DNA of 36,182 nucleotides from an uncultured Clostridia bacterium (GCA_944381175.1 CALWKD010000002.1:1-36182); one strand, 5' to 3'; numbered from the stretch's first letter, positions 7,394 to 14,049 are shown. Made by a program: numbers and translations. The notes: generated by a model not told the origin, from the letters alone.

Positions 7394-7418
7394 AAGTTTG
7401 TGAGATGACAACAAACTT
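7394..7418 (-). other. Hairpin in the leader of the TasA-like operon
   Basis: An 8-bp perfect stem (AAGTTTGT with ACAAACTT) and nine-base loop lie about 35 bases upstream of the TasA-like start in a leader of about 165 bases. There is no U-run, so it is not a terminator. It could stabilise the mRNA. No known riboswitch core was recognised. Confidence 0.4.
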
Positions 7419-7530
7419 TCCCAAACCCAACCTGTGTAAAAACACCATAAAAATTAAACTAATAATTCCTCTTCCACGCCCGTCATTGTTAACAGATCGT
7501 GACAAATTTATTATAGTTAATTTTATTAAA

Positions 7531-7559
7531 AAGATAACACGGGAAGGCAAAATTGTCAA
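7531..7559 (-). promoter_or_regulatory. Sigma-A type promoter of the TasA-like/sipW/BspA operon
   Basis: On the minus strand: perfect -35 TTGACA (7559-7554), 17-base spacer, -10 TATCTT (7536-7531). This predicts a 5' leader of about 165 bases before the ATG at 7360. A second TATAAT (7515-7510) lies downstream but lacks a good -35. Confidence 0.75.
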
Positions 7560-7756
7560 CTGAATTTGAAGTTTTGCAGAATATCGTTGATTTTGTCGAT
7601 TTTTAAGATTTTTTCGCTATTTTTTTTAGAAAATGGAGGAAATTTTAAAAAAATTGAGTCAACATGGGAAAATAAGTCAAAAATTATTGAAAAATGGTTT
7701 AAATTGTTAAAAAAATTAACGCAAAATCACAAAAACCCGAATTTTTTAAACTTAAA

Positions 7757-7792
7757 AAAGGACAATAACATTTTTTGTGGTCATTATCCTTT
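7757..7792 (-). terminator. Intrinsic terminator (second of a tandem pair)
   Basis: On the minus strand a 13-bp stem (7792-7780 with 7769-7757; two G-U pairs) is followed by TTTTTT. It lies about 45 bases beyond the terminator of the 85-residue membrane protein and would insulate the TasA-like operon promoter. The surrounding 7561-7834 is AT-rich and holds no convincing gene. Confidence 0.75.
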
Positions 7793-7834
7793 CCTGTTTG
7801 TTAAAAAAATGGCTAACTTGAACTCAAAGTCAAT

Positions 7835-7860
7835 AAAAAAGTCACTGATGTGACCTTTTT
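7835..7860 (-). terminator. Intrinsic terminator of the small membrane protein gene
   Basis: On the minus strand AAAAAGGTCAC, loop ATCA, GTGACTTTTTT begins at the stop codon of the upstream gene: a short G/C stem extended by A-T pairs and ending in a U-run. Confidence 0.75.
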
Positions 7861-8116
7861 ATTTTTTCTTTTCTTCGTCTTTGTCGTTTTTGCAGTCTTT
7901 GTTGCAATCAGTCTTGACAGCATAAGCAACGCCGAGTCCTGTAAGCACAACGCCTGAAAGCATAGCAACAATGTATCCAATGCTTGTGAGTGCGTCTGCA
8001 AAACTTGCACCGTTGAAATCACTGCTCCAGCTGATGCCGTTCAAAATGCTTCCGATAAGCACCATTGCAAGTCCGACTGAAAGCACAATCACCGTTGACA
8101 TCAAAATCTTCTTCAT
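7859..8116 (-). CDS. Small two-helix membrane protein
   Basis: 85 residues from the ATG at 8116, chosen because AAGGAGGG lies four bases upstream; a longer frame reaches into the promoter. Two hydrophobic segments (about residues 2-23 and 43-68) flank a short loop GISWSSDFNGASFADAL. The last 18 residues are a charged tail with two Cys (DCNKDCKNDKDEEKKK). No family was recognised. It forms a single-gene unit with its own promoter and terminator. The tail may bind metal or simply face the cytoplasm. Confidence 0.75.
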   Translation of the reverse strand: MKKILMSTVIVLSVGLAMVLIGSILNGISWSSDFNGASFADALTSIGYIVAMLSGVVLTGLGVAYAVKTDCNKDCKNDKDEEKKK

Positions 8117-8134
8117 TTCTCCCTCCTTATTCTT

Positions 8135-8163
8135 ATAATAGACTTTTTGGAAATCCCTGTCAA
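8135..8163 (-). promoter_or_regulatory. Sigma-A type promoter of the small membrane protein
   Basis: On the minus strand: -35 TTGACA (8163-8158), 17-base spacer, -10 TATTAT (8140-8135), about 20 bases upstream of the start codon, so the leader is very short. Confidence 0.8.
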
Positions 8164-8270
8164 GCAAAATGCCTAGGTATCATTAAATTATGTGTTTTTG
8201 TTGTATTTTATTCTCTCCTGCTTGTCTTTAAATTTTAACGTCACCCTATGAAAATTTTGTCGAAACTATT

Positions 8271-8299
8271 TTGAATTTTGCAAAATGATATGTTATAGT
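8271..8299 (+). promoter_or_regulatory. Sigma-A type promoter of the rubredoxin/rubrerythrin operon
   Basis: -35 TTGAAT (8271-8276), 17-base spacer, -10 TATAGT (8294-8299), 47 bases before the first ATG. No clear PerR-type inverted repeat was spotted by eye. Confidence 0.7.
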
Positions 8300-8346
8300 G
8301 TGGTTGAAGAGAATTTCAGATATTTTCTCTTCATTTGTGAGGTAAA

Positions 8347-9015
8347 ATGAAATACGTTTGCAAAATTTGCGGATTTGTCTATGATGACGCAAAGGAAAAG
8401 GTTCCTTTTGAAAGTCTTCCTCAAGACTGGGTTTGTCCTGTCTGCGGTGCAAGCAAGTCTGATTTTAAGCTTGTCGTGGAAGAAAAAAGCAAAAAATCCA
8501 ACAAATCTAAAAACAAAAAAAGTGAGACAAAGTTTGTTGAAAAATCGGAGGACCTACAAAAACTCTCCGTGGCAGAACTTTCGGCGTTGTGCTCAAACCT
8601 CGCCCGCGGTTGCGAAAAACAATACAAATTTGAAGAAATGGAAATGTTTAAGACCTTGGCTGAATACTTTTCCAAAATTGCGCCTCCTGTCCAAAACGCA
8701 AATGTCGAGGCTCTTTCTTCGCTCTTGACGGAGGACATTGATGAAAATTATCCAAATCTTGTCAAAGTCGCAACCGATGAGGGCGACAGAGGAACTCTTC
8801 GGGTTTGCACTTGGGGCGAAAAAGTCTCAAGGATGCTTGCAAGCCTTTTGTCAAGATATCAAAAGGAAGGCGAAGAGATGCTGGAAAACACTGATATTTG
8901 GGTTTGCACAATTTGCGGATTTGTCTATATCGGAGAAAAACCTCCAGAAATTTGCCCTGTTTGCAAAGTGCAAAGTTTCAAGTTTGAGAAAATTGAAAGG
9001 AGGGCAAGCGTATGA
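8347..9015 (+). CDS. Rubredoxin-degenerate rubrerythrin-rubredoxin protein
   Basis: 222 residues in three parts. Residues 1-45 form a full-length rubredoxin (C-x2-C-G near residues 5-8; C-P-V-C-G in the second knuckle). A basic linker (about 50-70) leads to a helical middle (about 72-180) that keeps rubrerythrin-like wording such as [17 protein letters not shown] but no E-x-x-H diiron ligands that I can see. Residues about 185-222 form a short rubrerythrin-type rubredoxin ([20 protein letters not shown]). It probably carries electrons to the peroxide reductase encoded next, with which it overlaps by four bases (ATGA). The ATG has GTGAGG upstream. The electron-transfer role comes from family knowledge; loss of the diiron site is read from the sequence by eye. 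Confidence 0.85.
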   Translation: MKYVCKICGFVYDDAKEKVPFESLPQDWVCPVCGASKSDFKLVVEEKSKKSNKSKNKKSETKFVEKSEDLQKLSVAELSALCSNLARGCEKQYKFEEMEMFKTLAEYFSKIAPPVQNANVEALSSLLTEDIDENYPNLVKVATDEGDRGTLRVCTWGEKVSRMLASLLSRYQKEGEEMLENTDIWVCTICGFVYIGEKPPEICPVCKVQSFKFEKIERRASV

Positions 9016-10253
9016 AGAAACAAGTCGCTGTGAGAAATCTTCGCCTTTGCACAAAAGATTGCCTCTGTCTTTATGTCTGCCCTTTCGGTGCGACTGACAC
9101 TGAAAACAGCATAATCGACACGGAAAAATGCACTGGGTGCGGCGCTTGTGCAAGAGCCTGCCCAAGCGGAGCAATCTCAATGGTTCCGCTCGAAATGCCT
9201 CCGCAACAAAAGAAGTCGAGAAAAGTCATTGAGGTTGCAAATCGCATTGTAAATAACAAAGCCACTGCCGAACAGATCTCAAAACAACTTGCAAATAGTA
9301 GCAAAAAAGAGGGGCTCAAAAGACTTTTGAAAGCGTTTGAAAAATCAAACAGACTCATCGCAGAAGATTTGTTGCGAGAAGCGGGATATATGCTCCCACA
9401 AAGCAAAAACACACACAAACTTTTGGAAGAGTTGATTGAAAATCCTCCGACAAAAGATTTTCCAAGTGAAATTGCAAAAAAACTGCTGGAGAGACTTCCT
9501 TGCAACGAAGTGGAGGATGAAAAACAGATGCTCGAGACCGCAAAAACAAAAATTGAGATAGACGAAAAAATTTCAAAGGAGAAAAAGATGAAAAAATATA
9601 GATGTAAGATTTGTGGAGAAATCTTTGAGGTTCCAGATGGAGAAAAGCCAATTTGTCCAGTTTGCAAAGCGGAGGGCGACAATTTGGAATTGATTGAGGA
9701 AACAAAAACTGAAAGAAAGACCAAATATGCTGGCACTGTGACAGAGCAAAACCTCCACACCGCTTTCGCTGGCGAAAGTATGGCGAGGAACAAATATACA
9801 TATTTCGCATCTGTTGCAAAAAAAGAAGGGTATGAGCAAATTGCTTCCTTATTTTTGAAAACTGCTGAAAATGAATGTGAACACGCAAAGATGTGGTTTA
9901 AGGAACTTGAGGGAATCGGAGACACCGCTTTGAATTTGGAGCACGCCGCAGAGGGAGAAAATTATGAGTGGACAGATATGTATGCAGACTTTGCAGAGAC
10001 TGCAGAAAAGGAAGGTTTCCCAGAACTCGCAAGAAAATTCCGTCTTGTCGCCGAAGTTGAGAAACATCACGAAGAGAGATATCGTGCACTGTTGAAAAAT
10101 GTTGAATTGGCACAGGTTTTTGAAAAATCAGAAGTCAAAGTTTGGGAATGTAGAAATTGCGGACATATCGTCGTTGGCACAAAAGCACCAAACTTCTGCC
10201 CAACTTGCGGACATCCTCAAAGTTTCTTTGAGATTCACGCAGAAAATTATTAA
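9012..10253 (+). CDS. Ferredoxin-rubredoxin-rubrerythrin-rubredoxin fusion
   Basis: 413 residues. Residues 8-60 are a two-cluster ferredoxin: the second cluster is canonical C-x2-C-x2-C-x3-C-P; the first reads [12 protein letters not shown], with Asp16 at the usual second-ligand place and Cys17 beside it. A helical linker (about 65-185) follows. From Met193 there is a rubredoxin knuckle (YRCKICG ... CPVC), then a ferritin-like rubrerythrin domain (about 237-375) with ligands in [13 protein letters not shown] (E-x-x-H) and EVEKHHEE (E-x-x-H), and a C-terminal rubredoxin (WECRNCG ... CPTCG). Rubrerythrins reduce hydrogen peroxide in anaerobes. The fusion would bring ferredoxin electrons directly to the diiron site. 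An internal ribosome binding site precedes Met193, so a free 221-residue rubrerythrin may also be made. Confidence 0.9.
   Translation: MKKQVAVRNLRLCTKDCLCLYVCPFGATDTENSIIDTEKCTGCGACARACPSGAISMVPLEMPPQQKKSRKVIEVANRIVNNKATAEQISKQLANSSKKEGLKRLLKAFEKSNRLIAEDLLREAGYMLPQSKNTHKLLEELIENPPTKDFPSEIAKKLLERLPCNEVEDEKQMLETAKTKIEIDEKISKEKKMKKYRCKICGEIFEVPDGEKPICPVCKAEGDNLELIEETKTERKTKYAGTVTEQNLHTAFAGESMARNKYTYFASVAKKEGYEQIASLFLKTAENECEHAKMWFKELEGIGDTALNLEHAAEGENYEWTDMYADFAETAEKEGFPELARKFRLVAEVEKHHEERYRALLKNVELAQVFEKSEVKVWECRNCGHIVVGTKAPNFCPTCGHPQSFFEIHAENY
9575..9590 (+). promoter_or_regulatory. Internal ribosome binding site and in-frame ATG inside the fusion gene
   Basis: A full AAAGGAG (9575-9581), six bases, then ATG (9588), in frame as codon 193 and exactly at the start of the rubredoxin-rubrerythrin part. 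It looks like the preserved start of a once separate rubrerythrin gene and could give a second, shorter product. Confidence 0.65.
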
Positions 10254-10257
10254 AATC

Positions 10258-10287
10258 AAATGTCCAGATTTTTGGACATTTTTTATG
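10258..10287 (+). terminator. Intrinsic terminator of the rubrerythrin operon
   Basis: A 9-bp stem (AAATGTCCA with TGGACATTT), six-base loop and T-run follow the stop codon by a few bases. Confidence 0.85.
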
Positions 10288-10387
10288 AGTGTGATTCCAA
10301 GTCCCAATCAAAGCACTCGAAATTGAATCCTTGACATATTTTTATCCAATTTTGAGACATACTAGAAAACAAAAGGTGGAAGATTTT

Positions 10388-11536
10388 ATGAATTACTTTT
10401 TCGGATTTGAAAACACTTTAAGTCAAAACATTGATTGGTTTTTCAATTTAAATCACCTGTTTTTGATTTGCTTTGTGGCGTTGTTTGTCATAATCTGCTT
10501 CTTTGCTTTTCACGCAAAAAGCGAAAAAGGCATCAAAGCAACAAAAATCGCCCTCGCCTGCATTTTGTTTGTGCTTGAAGTCGGCAGAACGATTTACAAA
10601 TATCTGATGCACGTTCACAATGGCGGAACAGCGGACAATTTCAATTGGTGGTGGAACATCTCTTTCCAAATGTGTGCAATTATGTGCTGGACAACCATCA
10701 TCACCCTCATACTGAGCGTATGCCTGAAAAGAGAAAACAAATTTTTGCAGTTTCTTTACAACATCCTGTTTGGTTGTGCGATGATAGGCGGAATTTTGAC
10801 CTTTGCATATCCTGACTGCCTGTCAGAAAATTATCCATTTTTGCACTTTGTGAACATTCAGACAGTAATCGTCCACGCACTTTTGATTTTTGTGCCGATT
10901 TACCTTGTGAAAGTCAAAGATTTGAAAGTGGACATAAGAAACATTTGGAAGGTTTGCGTCGGATATGTTTACATCGGTTGCGTCGCAATGTCCGCATCAC
11001 TGATAAGCGGAAACAACTTTGCTTACTCGCTTTCGTTTGACCTTGTCGACCTTGGCTTGCCTTTCCCTTGGCATCTTCCTGTGATTATGCTTGTTATGGT
11101 GGCGTTTGCAGCAGTGTTCTATGGAGCATTTGAAATCGTCAGATTTGTCAAGAGAAAGAAAGGAAAATTGAATGTGTCCGAAGAGGAAAAAATGCACTTA
11201 AACAAATTTGACCTCGCAATTTATATCGTGAGTAATGTTTGTGCAATCTTGTTTGGGGCTTTGATAATGCTTGGCACAGCGTCTCTCATCGGCTCTCCAT
11301 CGACTTGGCTTGGAGTTTTGTGTTTGCTGGGTTTGATTTATATGATTTTGATGCTTGTTTTTGCCGAGAAATTTAAAAAAAATATAAATGACGAAAAAGT
11401 TATGCAAGACAAAAATCTGCAAATCACGTTCGTCGTGCTAACTTTCATTTTTGCTCTTCCTGTGGGAATTTTGTGCTTGATTCGTTACCTGAAATCGCAA
11501 GATACAAAAACATCATCTCAAAGTTTACAAAAATAA
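10388..11536 (+). CDS. YwaF/TIGR02206-like multi-pass membrane protein
   Basis: 382 residues from the ATG at 10388, which has GGTGG upstream; the frame is open further upstream to a TTG that falls inside a TTGACA-like element. There are about nine hydrophobic segments. The segment WWWNISFQMCAIMCWTTI, with the pattern of aromatic residues, H/Q and C on one membrane face, resembles the YwaF family (TIGR02206, related to TMEM164), where the equivalent is H-L-x-L-C. Long loops lie before helix 8 (KRKKGKLNVSEEEKMH). The C-terminus is polar. The function of the bacterial family is not established. No partner gene is evident. Confidence 0.7.
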   Translation: MNYFFGFENTLSQNIDWFFNLNHLFLICFVALFVIICFFAFHAKSEKGIKATKIALACILFVLEVGRTIYKYLMHVHNGGTADNFNWWWNISFQMCAIMCWTTIITLILSVCLKRENKFLQFLYNILFGCAMIGGILTFAYPDCLSENYPFLHFVNIQTVIVHALLIFVPIYLVKVKDLKVDIRNIWKVCVGYVYIGCVAMSASLISGNNFAYSLSFDLVDLGLPFPWHLPVIMLVMVAFAAVFYGAFEIVRFVKRKKGKLNVSEEEKMHLNKFDLAIYIVSNVCAILFGALIMLGTASLIGSPSTWLGVLCLLGLIYMILMLVFAEKFKKNINDEKVMQDKNLQITFVVLTFIFALPVGILCLIRYLKSQDTKTSSQSLQK

Positions 11537-11590
11537 TAAGCAAACCACGCATTAGGCAATCACACATTTTTCAAAATGAAACAACAAAAA

Positions 11591-11610
11591 AACACCTCGT
11601 TTGAAGTGTT
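11591..11610. terminator. Bidirectional terminator between convergent genes
   Basis: The stem AACACCTC/GAAGTGTT with a four-base loop is flanked by an A-run on the left and a T-run on the right. It can terminate both the YwaF-like gene (plus) and the Ser-rich membrane protein gene (minus). Confidence 0.8.
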
Positions 11611-11617
11611 TTTTTTG

Positions 11618-11956
11618 TTATTTGCCCAAGCACAATGGAACAATGATACCAGCAATGACAATAAGTAAACAAATCACGTAAAGGACTTTCCAAACAATTG
11701 GCTTTGCCTTTACATAACGCCAAGCAAGAATTGCAACAATGACAATCATCACAGCAGTTGCGATACCTTGCAAAATTCTTACAGCAGTCATCAAGCCGTC
11801 TCCGCCAATGGCAGAAAGAACCAAAGAGATTGCATAAAGAACTGTCACTGCAACGATAACCCAAAATGAAATCTTGTTAAGTCCCCAAACCGTTCTCTTT
11901 GAAGAACTTGAGGAACTTGAAGATGATTTTGAGCTTGAACTCTTTTTCGTAGCCAT
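11618..11956 (-). CDS. Ser-rich small membrane protein
   Basis: 112 residues. A hydrophilic N-terminus with KKSSSSKSSSSSSSSSK (about residues 4-20) precedes three hydrophobic helices (about 31-49, 55-79, 88-109). The ATG has TAGGAGG upstream and there is a consensus promoter. No family was recognised. The poly-Ser tract is encoded by mixed Ser codons, so it is not a simple triplet expansion. A cytoplasmic flexible tail is the simplest reading. Confidence 0.8.
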   Translation of the reverse strand: MATKKSSSSKSSSSSSSSSKRTVWGLNKISFWVIVAVTVLYAISLVLSAIGGDGLMTAVRILQGIATAVMIVIVAILAWRYVKAKPIVWKVLYVICLLIVIAGIIVPLCLGK

Positions 11957-11976
11957 ACACCCCTCCTATTGCTTAT

Positions 11977-12005
11977 ATTATATAAAAGTGAGATTTTGAT
12001 GTCAA
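11977..12005 (-). promoter_or_regulatory. Consensus sigma-A promoter of the Ser-rich membrane protein
   Basis: On the minus strand: perfect -35 TTGACA (12005-12000), 17-base spacer, perfect -10 TATAAT (11982-11977), about 20 bases before the start codon. Confidence 0.9.
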
Positions 12006-12102
12006 ACACTTTTCAAATTTTTCAAAATTTCTCTCAACTTTGTTCCTAAATTTATTTAACACAAAAATACAACCTCACTCGCAAACTTTTTTTGAAAAAG
12101 TA

Positions 12103-12131
12103 TTGACTTTTTAATTTGAATTGAATATAAT
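12103..12131 (+). promoter_or_regulatory. Sigma-A type promoter of a small RNA
   Basis: -35 TTGACT (12103-12108), 17-base spacer, perfect -10 TATAAT (12126-12131). No coding region with a ribosome binding site follows before the terminator at 12199-12228. Confidence 0.8.
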
Positions 12132-12137
12132 AATAGC

Positions 12138-12228
12138 GAACATAGCATAACACTTAATGTGTCTGTCGGCTAAGTTCCGACCTTGCGCCGTTCGGTTTGG
12201 AGAAAGTTTTTTACTTTCTCCCTTTTTT
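12138..12228 (+). ncRNA. Putative structured small RNA (about 90 nt), family unknown
   Basis: Bounded by a near-consensus promoter and a strong intrinsic terminator, with no ORF that has a ribosome binding site. By eye it folds as CGAAC (about 12139) pairing with GTTCG (about 12190), enclosing two hairpins: ACAC-TTAAT-GTGT and GTCGG-CTAAGTT-CCGAC. This suggests a three-way junction. It did not match the cores of SRP RNA, 6S, tmRNA, T-box, purine, fluoride or c-di-GMP elements that I know. Its terminator overlaps the 3' end of a convergent gene, so it is antisense to that mRNA. Transcript ends are estimates. Confidence 0.6.
12199..12228 (+). terminator. Intrinsic terminator of the small RNA
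   Basis: GGAGAAAG, seven-base loop, CTTTCTCC, then CTTTTTT. The stop codon of the convergent minus-strand gene (12213-12211) lies in the loop. Confidence 0.85.
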
Positions 12229-12585
12229 ATTGTTAAAATAACCAGTATGTTTTAAGACTCTATGTGTATCGTGGCTACTTAGTTTATATGAAGGTTTTTT
12301 ATCAAAAACTTCGTTATCTTCCAATCTTAAAGACTTATGATTATCAACTCTTTGTGAATAAACTTTCTTATCAACACCGCTTCGTTTACTTAAAGGGTAT
12401 TTATCTTTGCTTAATTCATATAATCGTTCATCATTTTTCTTATTTCCATTAAAGCCACGAATTTTTGAGACACCAACATTTTTACCATTATCACGAACAA
12501 TAGCATATTGTCTGCGTCTTTTTCTATCAGACCTGTCAATTTTTTGACTATTTACCCAATAAACATTGCCTAATCTTTTATTCAA
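12211..12585 (-). CDS. Basic 124-residue protein, possibly PemK/MazF-like
   Basis: Begins at a TTG (12585) with AAAAAGGAG six bases upstream; a TTG two codons earlier touches the ribosome binding site and is less likely. The protein is rich in K, R, N and D. It opens with RLGNVYWV, then DRKRRRQYAIVRDNGKNV and VSKIRGF, loosely reminiscent of the opening strands of PemK/MazF-fold proteins (Y-W-V, R-R-Q/P, a hydrophobic strand). The C-terminal half (PLSKRSGVDKKVY, KLSSHDTHRVLKHTGY) has no recognised motif. The likeness is weak and no antitoxin-like partner was recognised. It is the second gene after a 41-residue basic protein. Its 3' end overlaps the terminator of a small RNA on the other strand. 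Confidence 0.65.
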   Translation of the reverse strand: MNKRLGNVYWVNSQKIDRSDRKRRRQYAIVRDNGKNVGVSKIRGFNGNKKNDERLYELSKDKYPLSKRSGVDKKVYSQRVDNHKSLRLEDNEVFDKKPSYKLSSHDTHRVLKHTGYFNNKKGRK

Positions 12586-12617
12586 AATCAACTCCTTTTT
12601 CTAAATATAAATTTTGT

Positions 12618-12743
12618 TTAGTACCCATACCGAATTTTAGAAGTTCGTCTTGCAGATTTATTTGCGTTTCTGGCACCGACTCTACAACCTTGAGCAAAAG
12701 CATTCTTTTCCGCCCTGGTATATCTCTTTCTTCTAACAGCCAA
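12618..12743 (-). CDS. 41-residue highly basic protein of phage/ICE type
   Basis: A TTG start at 12743 with AAAAGGGGGTG upstream encodes 41 residues, starting MAVRRKRYTRAEKNAF and ending SARRTSKIRYGY. The R-x-Y-T-x-A-E-K-N-A-F opening resembles small DNA/RNA-binding-like proteins often seen in phages and conjugative elements (from memory, not searched). The stop lies 33 bases before the start of the 124-residue gene, so the two form a small operon. It depends on a non-ATG start and is supported mainly by composition and the ribosome binding site. Confidence 0.5.
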   Translation of the reverse strand: MAVRRKRYTRAEKNAFAQGCRVGARNANKSARRTSKIRYGY

Positions 12744-12787
12744 GAATCACACCCCCTTTTATTTTAAGATTTCTTTGAAAAATAAAA

Positions 12788-12838
12788 ACTGGCATCGAAA
12801 TCGAGTAAAACAAAATGTTTTTACCTTTCGACACCAGT
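12788..12838 (-). terminator. Long hairpin with U-tract upstream of the basic-protein pair (attenuator or terminator)
   Basis: On the minus strand a 13-bp outer stem (12838-12826 with 12800-12788; two G-U pairs) encloses a further A-T stem and is followed by TTTTATTTTTC. No gene lies upstream on this strand before the divergent lipoprotein. A weak promoter (TTTTGA-17-TATAGT at 12872-12844) would start right at the hairpin. It may attenuate the downstream genes or end a short RNA. The hairpin is seen; the role is inference. Confidence 0.5.
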
Positions 12839-12889
12839 ATAAAACTATACAGTTTTCTTTTTTACTTCAAAAATTTTTGTTTTTTTTGC

Positions 12890-12919
12890 TTGATTAAATT
12901 TTGCATTATATGGTAAACT
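12890..12919 (+). promoter_or_regulatory. Probable promoter of the lipoprotein gene
   Basis: -35 TTGATT (12890-12895), 18-base spacer, -10 TAAACT (12914-12919), 21 bases before the ATG. Confidence 0.55.
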
Positions 12920-12939
12920 TTCTTTAGGAGGATAAGATT

Positions 12940-13890
12940 ATGAAAAAGAAAAGACTTTTAGCCTTGGGACTTACTTGTGCCTTGGTGGGCTCTGTGGGAG
13001 TTGGACTGTCCGCCTGTGGCAAGGACAACAACCAAAGTCCGATTGATGCACAAGATTTTTACGCAATGGCTGCAATTTCAAGCGTAAACTACTTGCAAGA
13101 TGAGACCTCAACTTCAGGGCAAATGGTTTCTGCCACTGCGGCAGACTCAAGACCAAGCACGATTTCACAATCTGATGTAAACAATATCGCAAGTTATATG
13201 GGGATGTTTCAGGATATGCTCACAAACGGAAACAGCAATTATTACTCAAACGGTGCTGTGGAAGAAGGTGACGAATATGCTGGCACTTACAACCTTAAAA
13301 TGACGATGACTCTCCCAACTGTCGATGGTGGGGAAGAAGTCTTTGTTATGTATTACAAAGAGGTGAACACGAGGACAAACGAAGAGATCGATGACGGAGA
13401 AATTGAACTCGAAGTGAACACAACTTTGGAAGGGGTTATCAAAGTCGGTGAAGAAACCTTTGATGTAACTGGCAGAAGAGAATACGAAAAGGAAGGAAAA
13501 GAGACTGAGGTTGCCTTTGAGTTCACCACACGCTCAAGCACAAACCCACAAAACTATATCAAGGTTGAGCACGAAATGGAAGATGACGAAATCGAATACC
13601 AATACTCAATCTACAACAATGGAAATCTTCAAAGCGAAACAAATGTGGAATTTGAAAACGAAAGAAGAGAAAAATCTTTGGAATTGGAATTTATAAACAA
13701 CACAACAGAAAGCCGAAACAGAGTAAAATATGAAATCACCCAATCAACTCTCAACGAAAACTTGTTTAATGTCAAACTCAAGAGTGCGACAAACGACAAA
13801 GATGTTAGAGAAAACTTCACAATTGCATTGGGTGACAGCGGATATGTCTTCACATATTCAAATGGTTTTGTTGAGACCGTTGCATACTAA
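12940..13890 (+). CDS. Lipoprotein of unknown function
   Basis: 316 residues with a class II signal peptide: MKKKR start, hydrophobic core and lipobox L-S-A-C-G with Cys26 as the lipidated residue. The mature part is acidic and beta-rich, with repeated Thr/Glu strands (for example EGVIKVGEETFDVTG and YKEVNTRTNEEID) resembling the strands of outer-face beta-sheet lipoproteins. No known domain was recognised. Residues 35-90 are Ser/Thr/Ala-rich and probably form a linker. The ATG has AGGAGG nine bases upstream. It is a single-gene unit with its own promoter and terminator. Confidence 0.85.
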   Translation: MKKKRLLALGLTCALVGSVGVGLSACGKDNNQSPIDAQDFYAMAAISSVNYLQDETSTSGQMVSATAADSRPSTISQSDVNNIASYMGMFQDMLTNGNSNYYSNGAVEEGDEYAGTYNLKMTMTLPTVDGGEEVFVMYYKEVNTRTNEEIDDGEIELEVNTTLEGVIKVGEETFDVTGRREYEKEGKETEVAFEFTTRSSTNPQNYIKVEHEMEDDEIEYQYSIYNNGNLQSETNVEFENERREKSLELEFINNTTESRNRVKYEITQSTLNENLFNVKLKSATNDKDVRENFTIALGDSGYVFTYSNGFVETVAY

Positions 13891-13970
13891 TCAAAATTGC
13901 ACTCGCCCAAAAATCTTTCATCAGCAAATCATACAAAATTTGATTTCAAAAAATTGGAATAAAACAAAAG

Positions 13971-13998
13971 ACCGCCAAAAATTTTTGGTGGTTTTTTA
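13971..13998 (+). terminator. Intrinsic terminator of the lipoprotein gene
   Basis: A 9-bp stem (ACCGCCAAA with TTTGGTGGT, one G-T pair) is followed by a T-run. It ends about 10 bases before the -35 of the cadC promoter. Confidence 0.8.
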
Positions 13999-14008
13999 TA
14001 AAAATTGC

Positions 14009-14038
14009 TTGACAGTTGAACAACCATTCAACTATAAT
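14009..14038 (+). promoter_or_regulatory. Promoter of the cadC-cadA operon
   Basis: -35 TTGACA (14009-14014), 18-base spacer, -10 TATAAT (14033-14038). The whole spacer is an ArsR/SmtB-type palindrome, so bound repressor would sit between the two hexamers. Confidence 0.9.
14015..14032 (+). promoter_or_regulatory. ArsR/CadC operator 1
   Basis: Inverted repeat GTTGAA-N6-TTCAAC fills the promoter spacer exactly. It fits the TGAA-N6-TTCA core known for SmtB/ArsR-family sites. Confidence 0.8.
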
Positions 14039-14049
14039 GCATATAAATA

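Noticed and set aside
7361..7530. Riboswitch (for example c-di-GMP type) in the long leader of the TasA-like operon
   Set aside because: Only one simple hairpin is visible; no conserved riboswitch core was found by eye.
7245..7559. 104-codon minus-strand frame across the leader of the TasA-like gene
   Set aside because: It overlaps the TasA-like start in another frame and begins within the promoter; it has no ribosome binding site.
7566..7853. 95-codon plus-strand frame in the gap between the TasA-like promoter and the small membrane protein
   Set aside because: Extremely AT-rich, K/N/F-rich product, no ribosome binding site, and it runs through two minus-strand terminators.
9071..9925. 284-codon minus-strand frame opposite the ferredoxin-rubrerythrin fusion
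   Set aside because: The plus strand has complete Cys motifs and diiron ligands; the minus frame is Ser/Phe-rich with no start signal.
10331..10387. Longer N-terminus of the YwaF-like protein from a TTG
   Set aside because: The TTG is part of a TTGACA-like element with no ribosome binding site; the ATG at 10388 has GGTGG at good spacing.
12158..12256. 32-codon ORF on the small RNA (starts ATGTGTCTG)
   Set aside because: No ribosome binding site, and it runs through the terminator.
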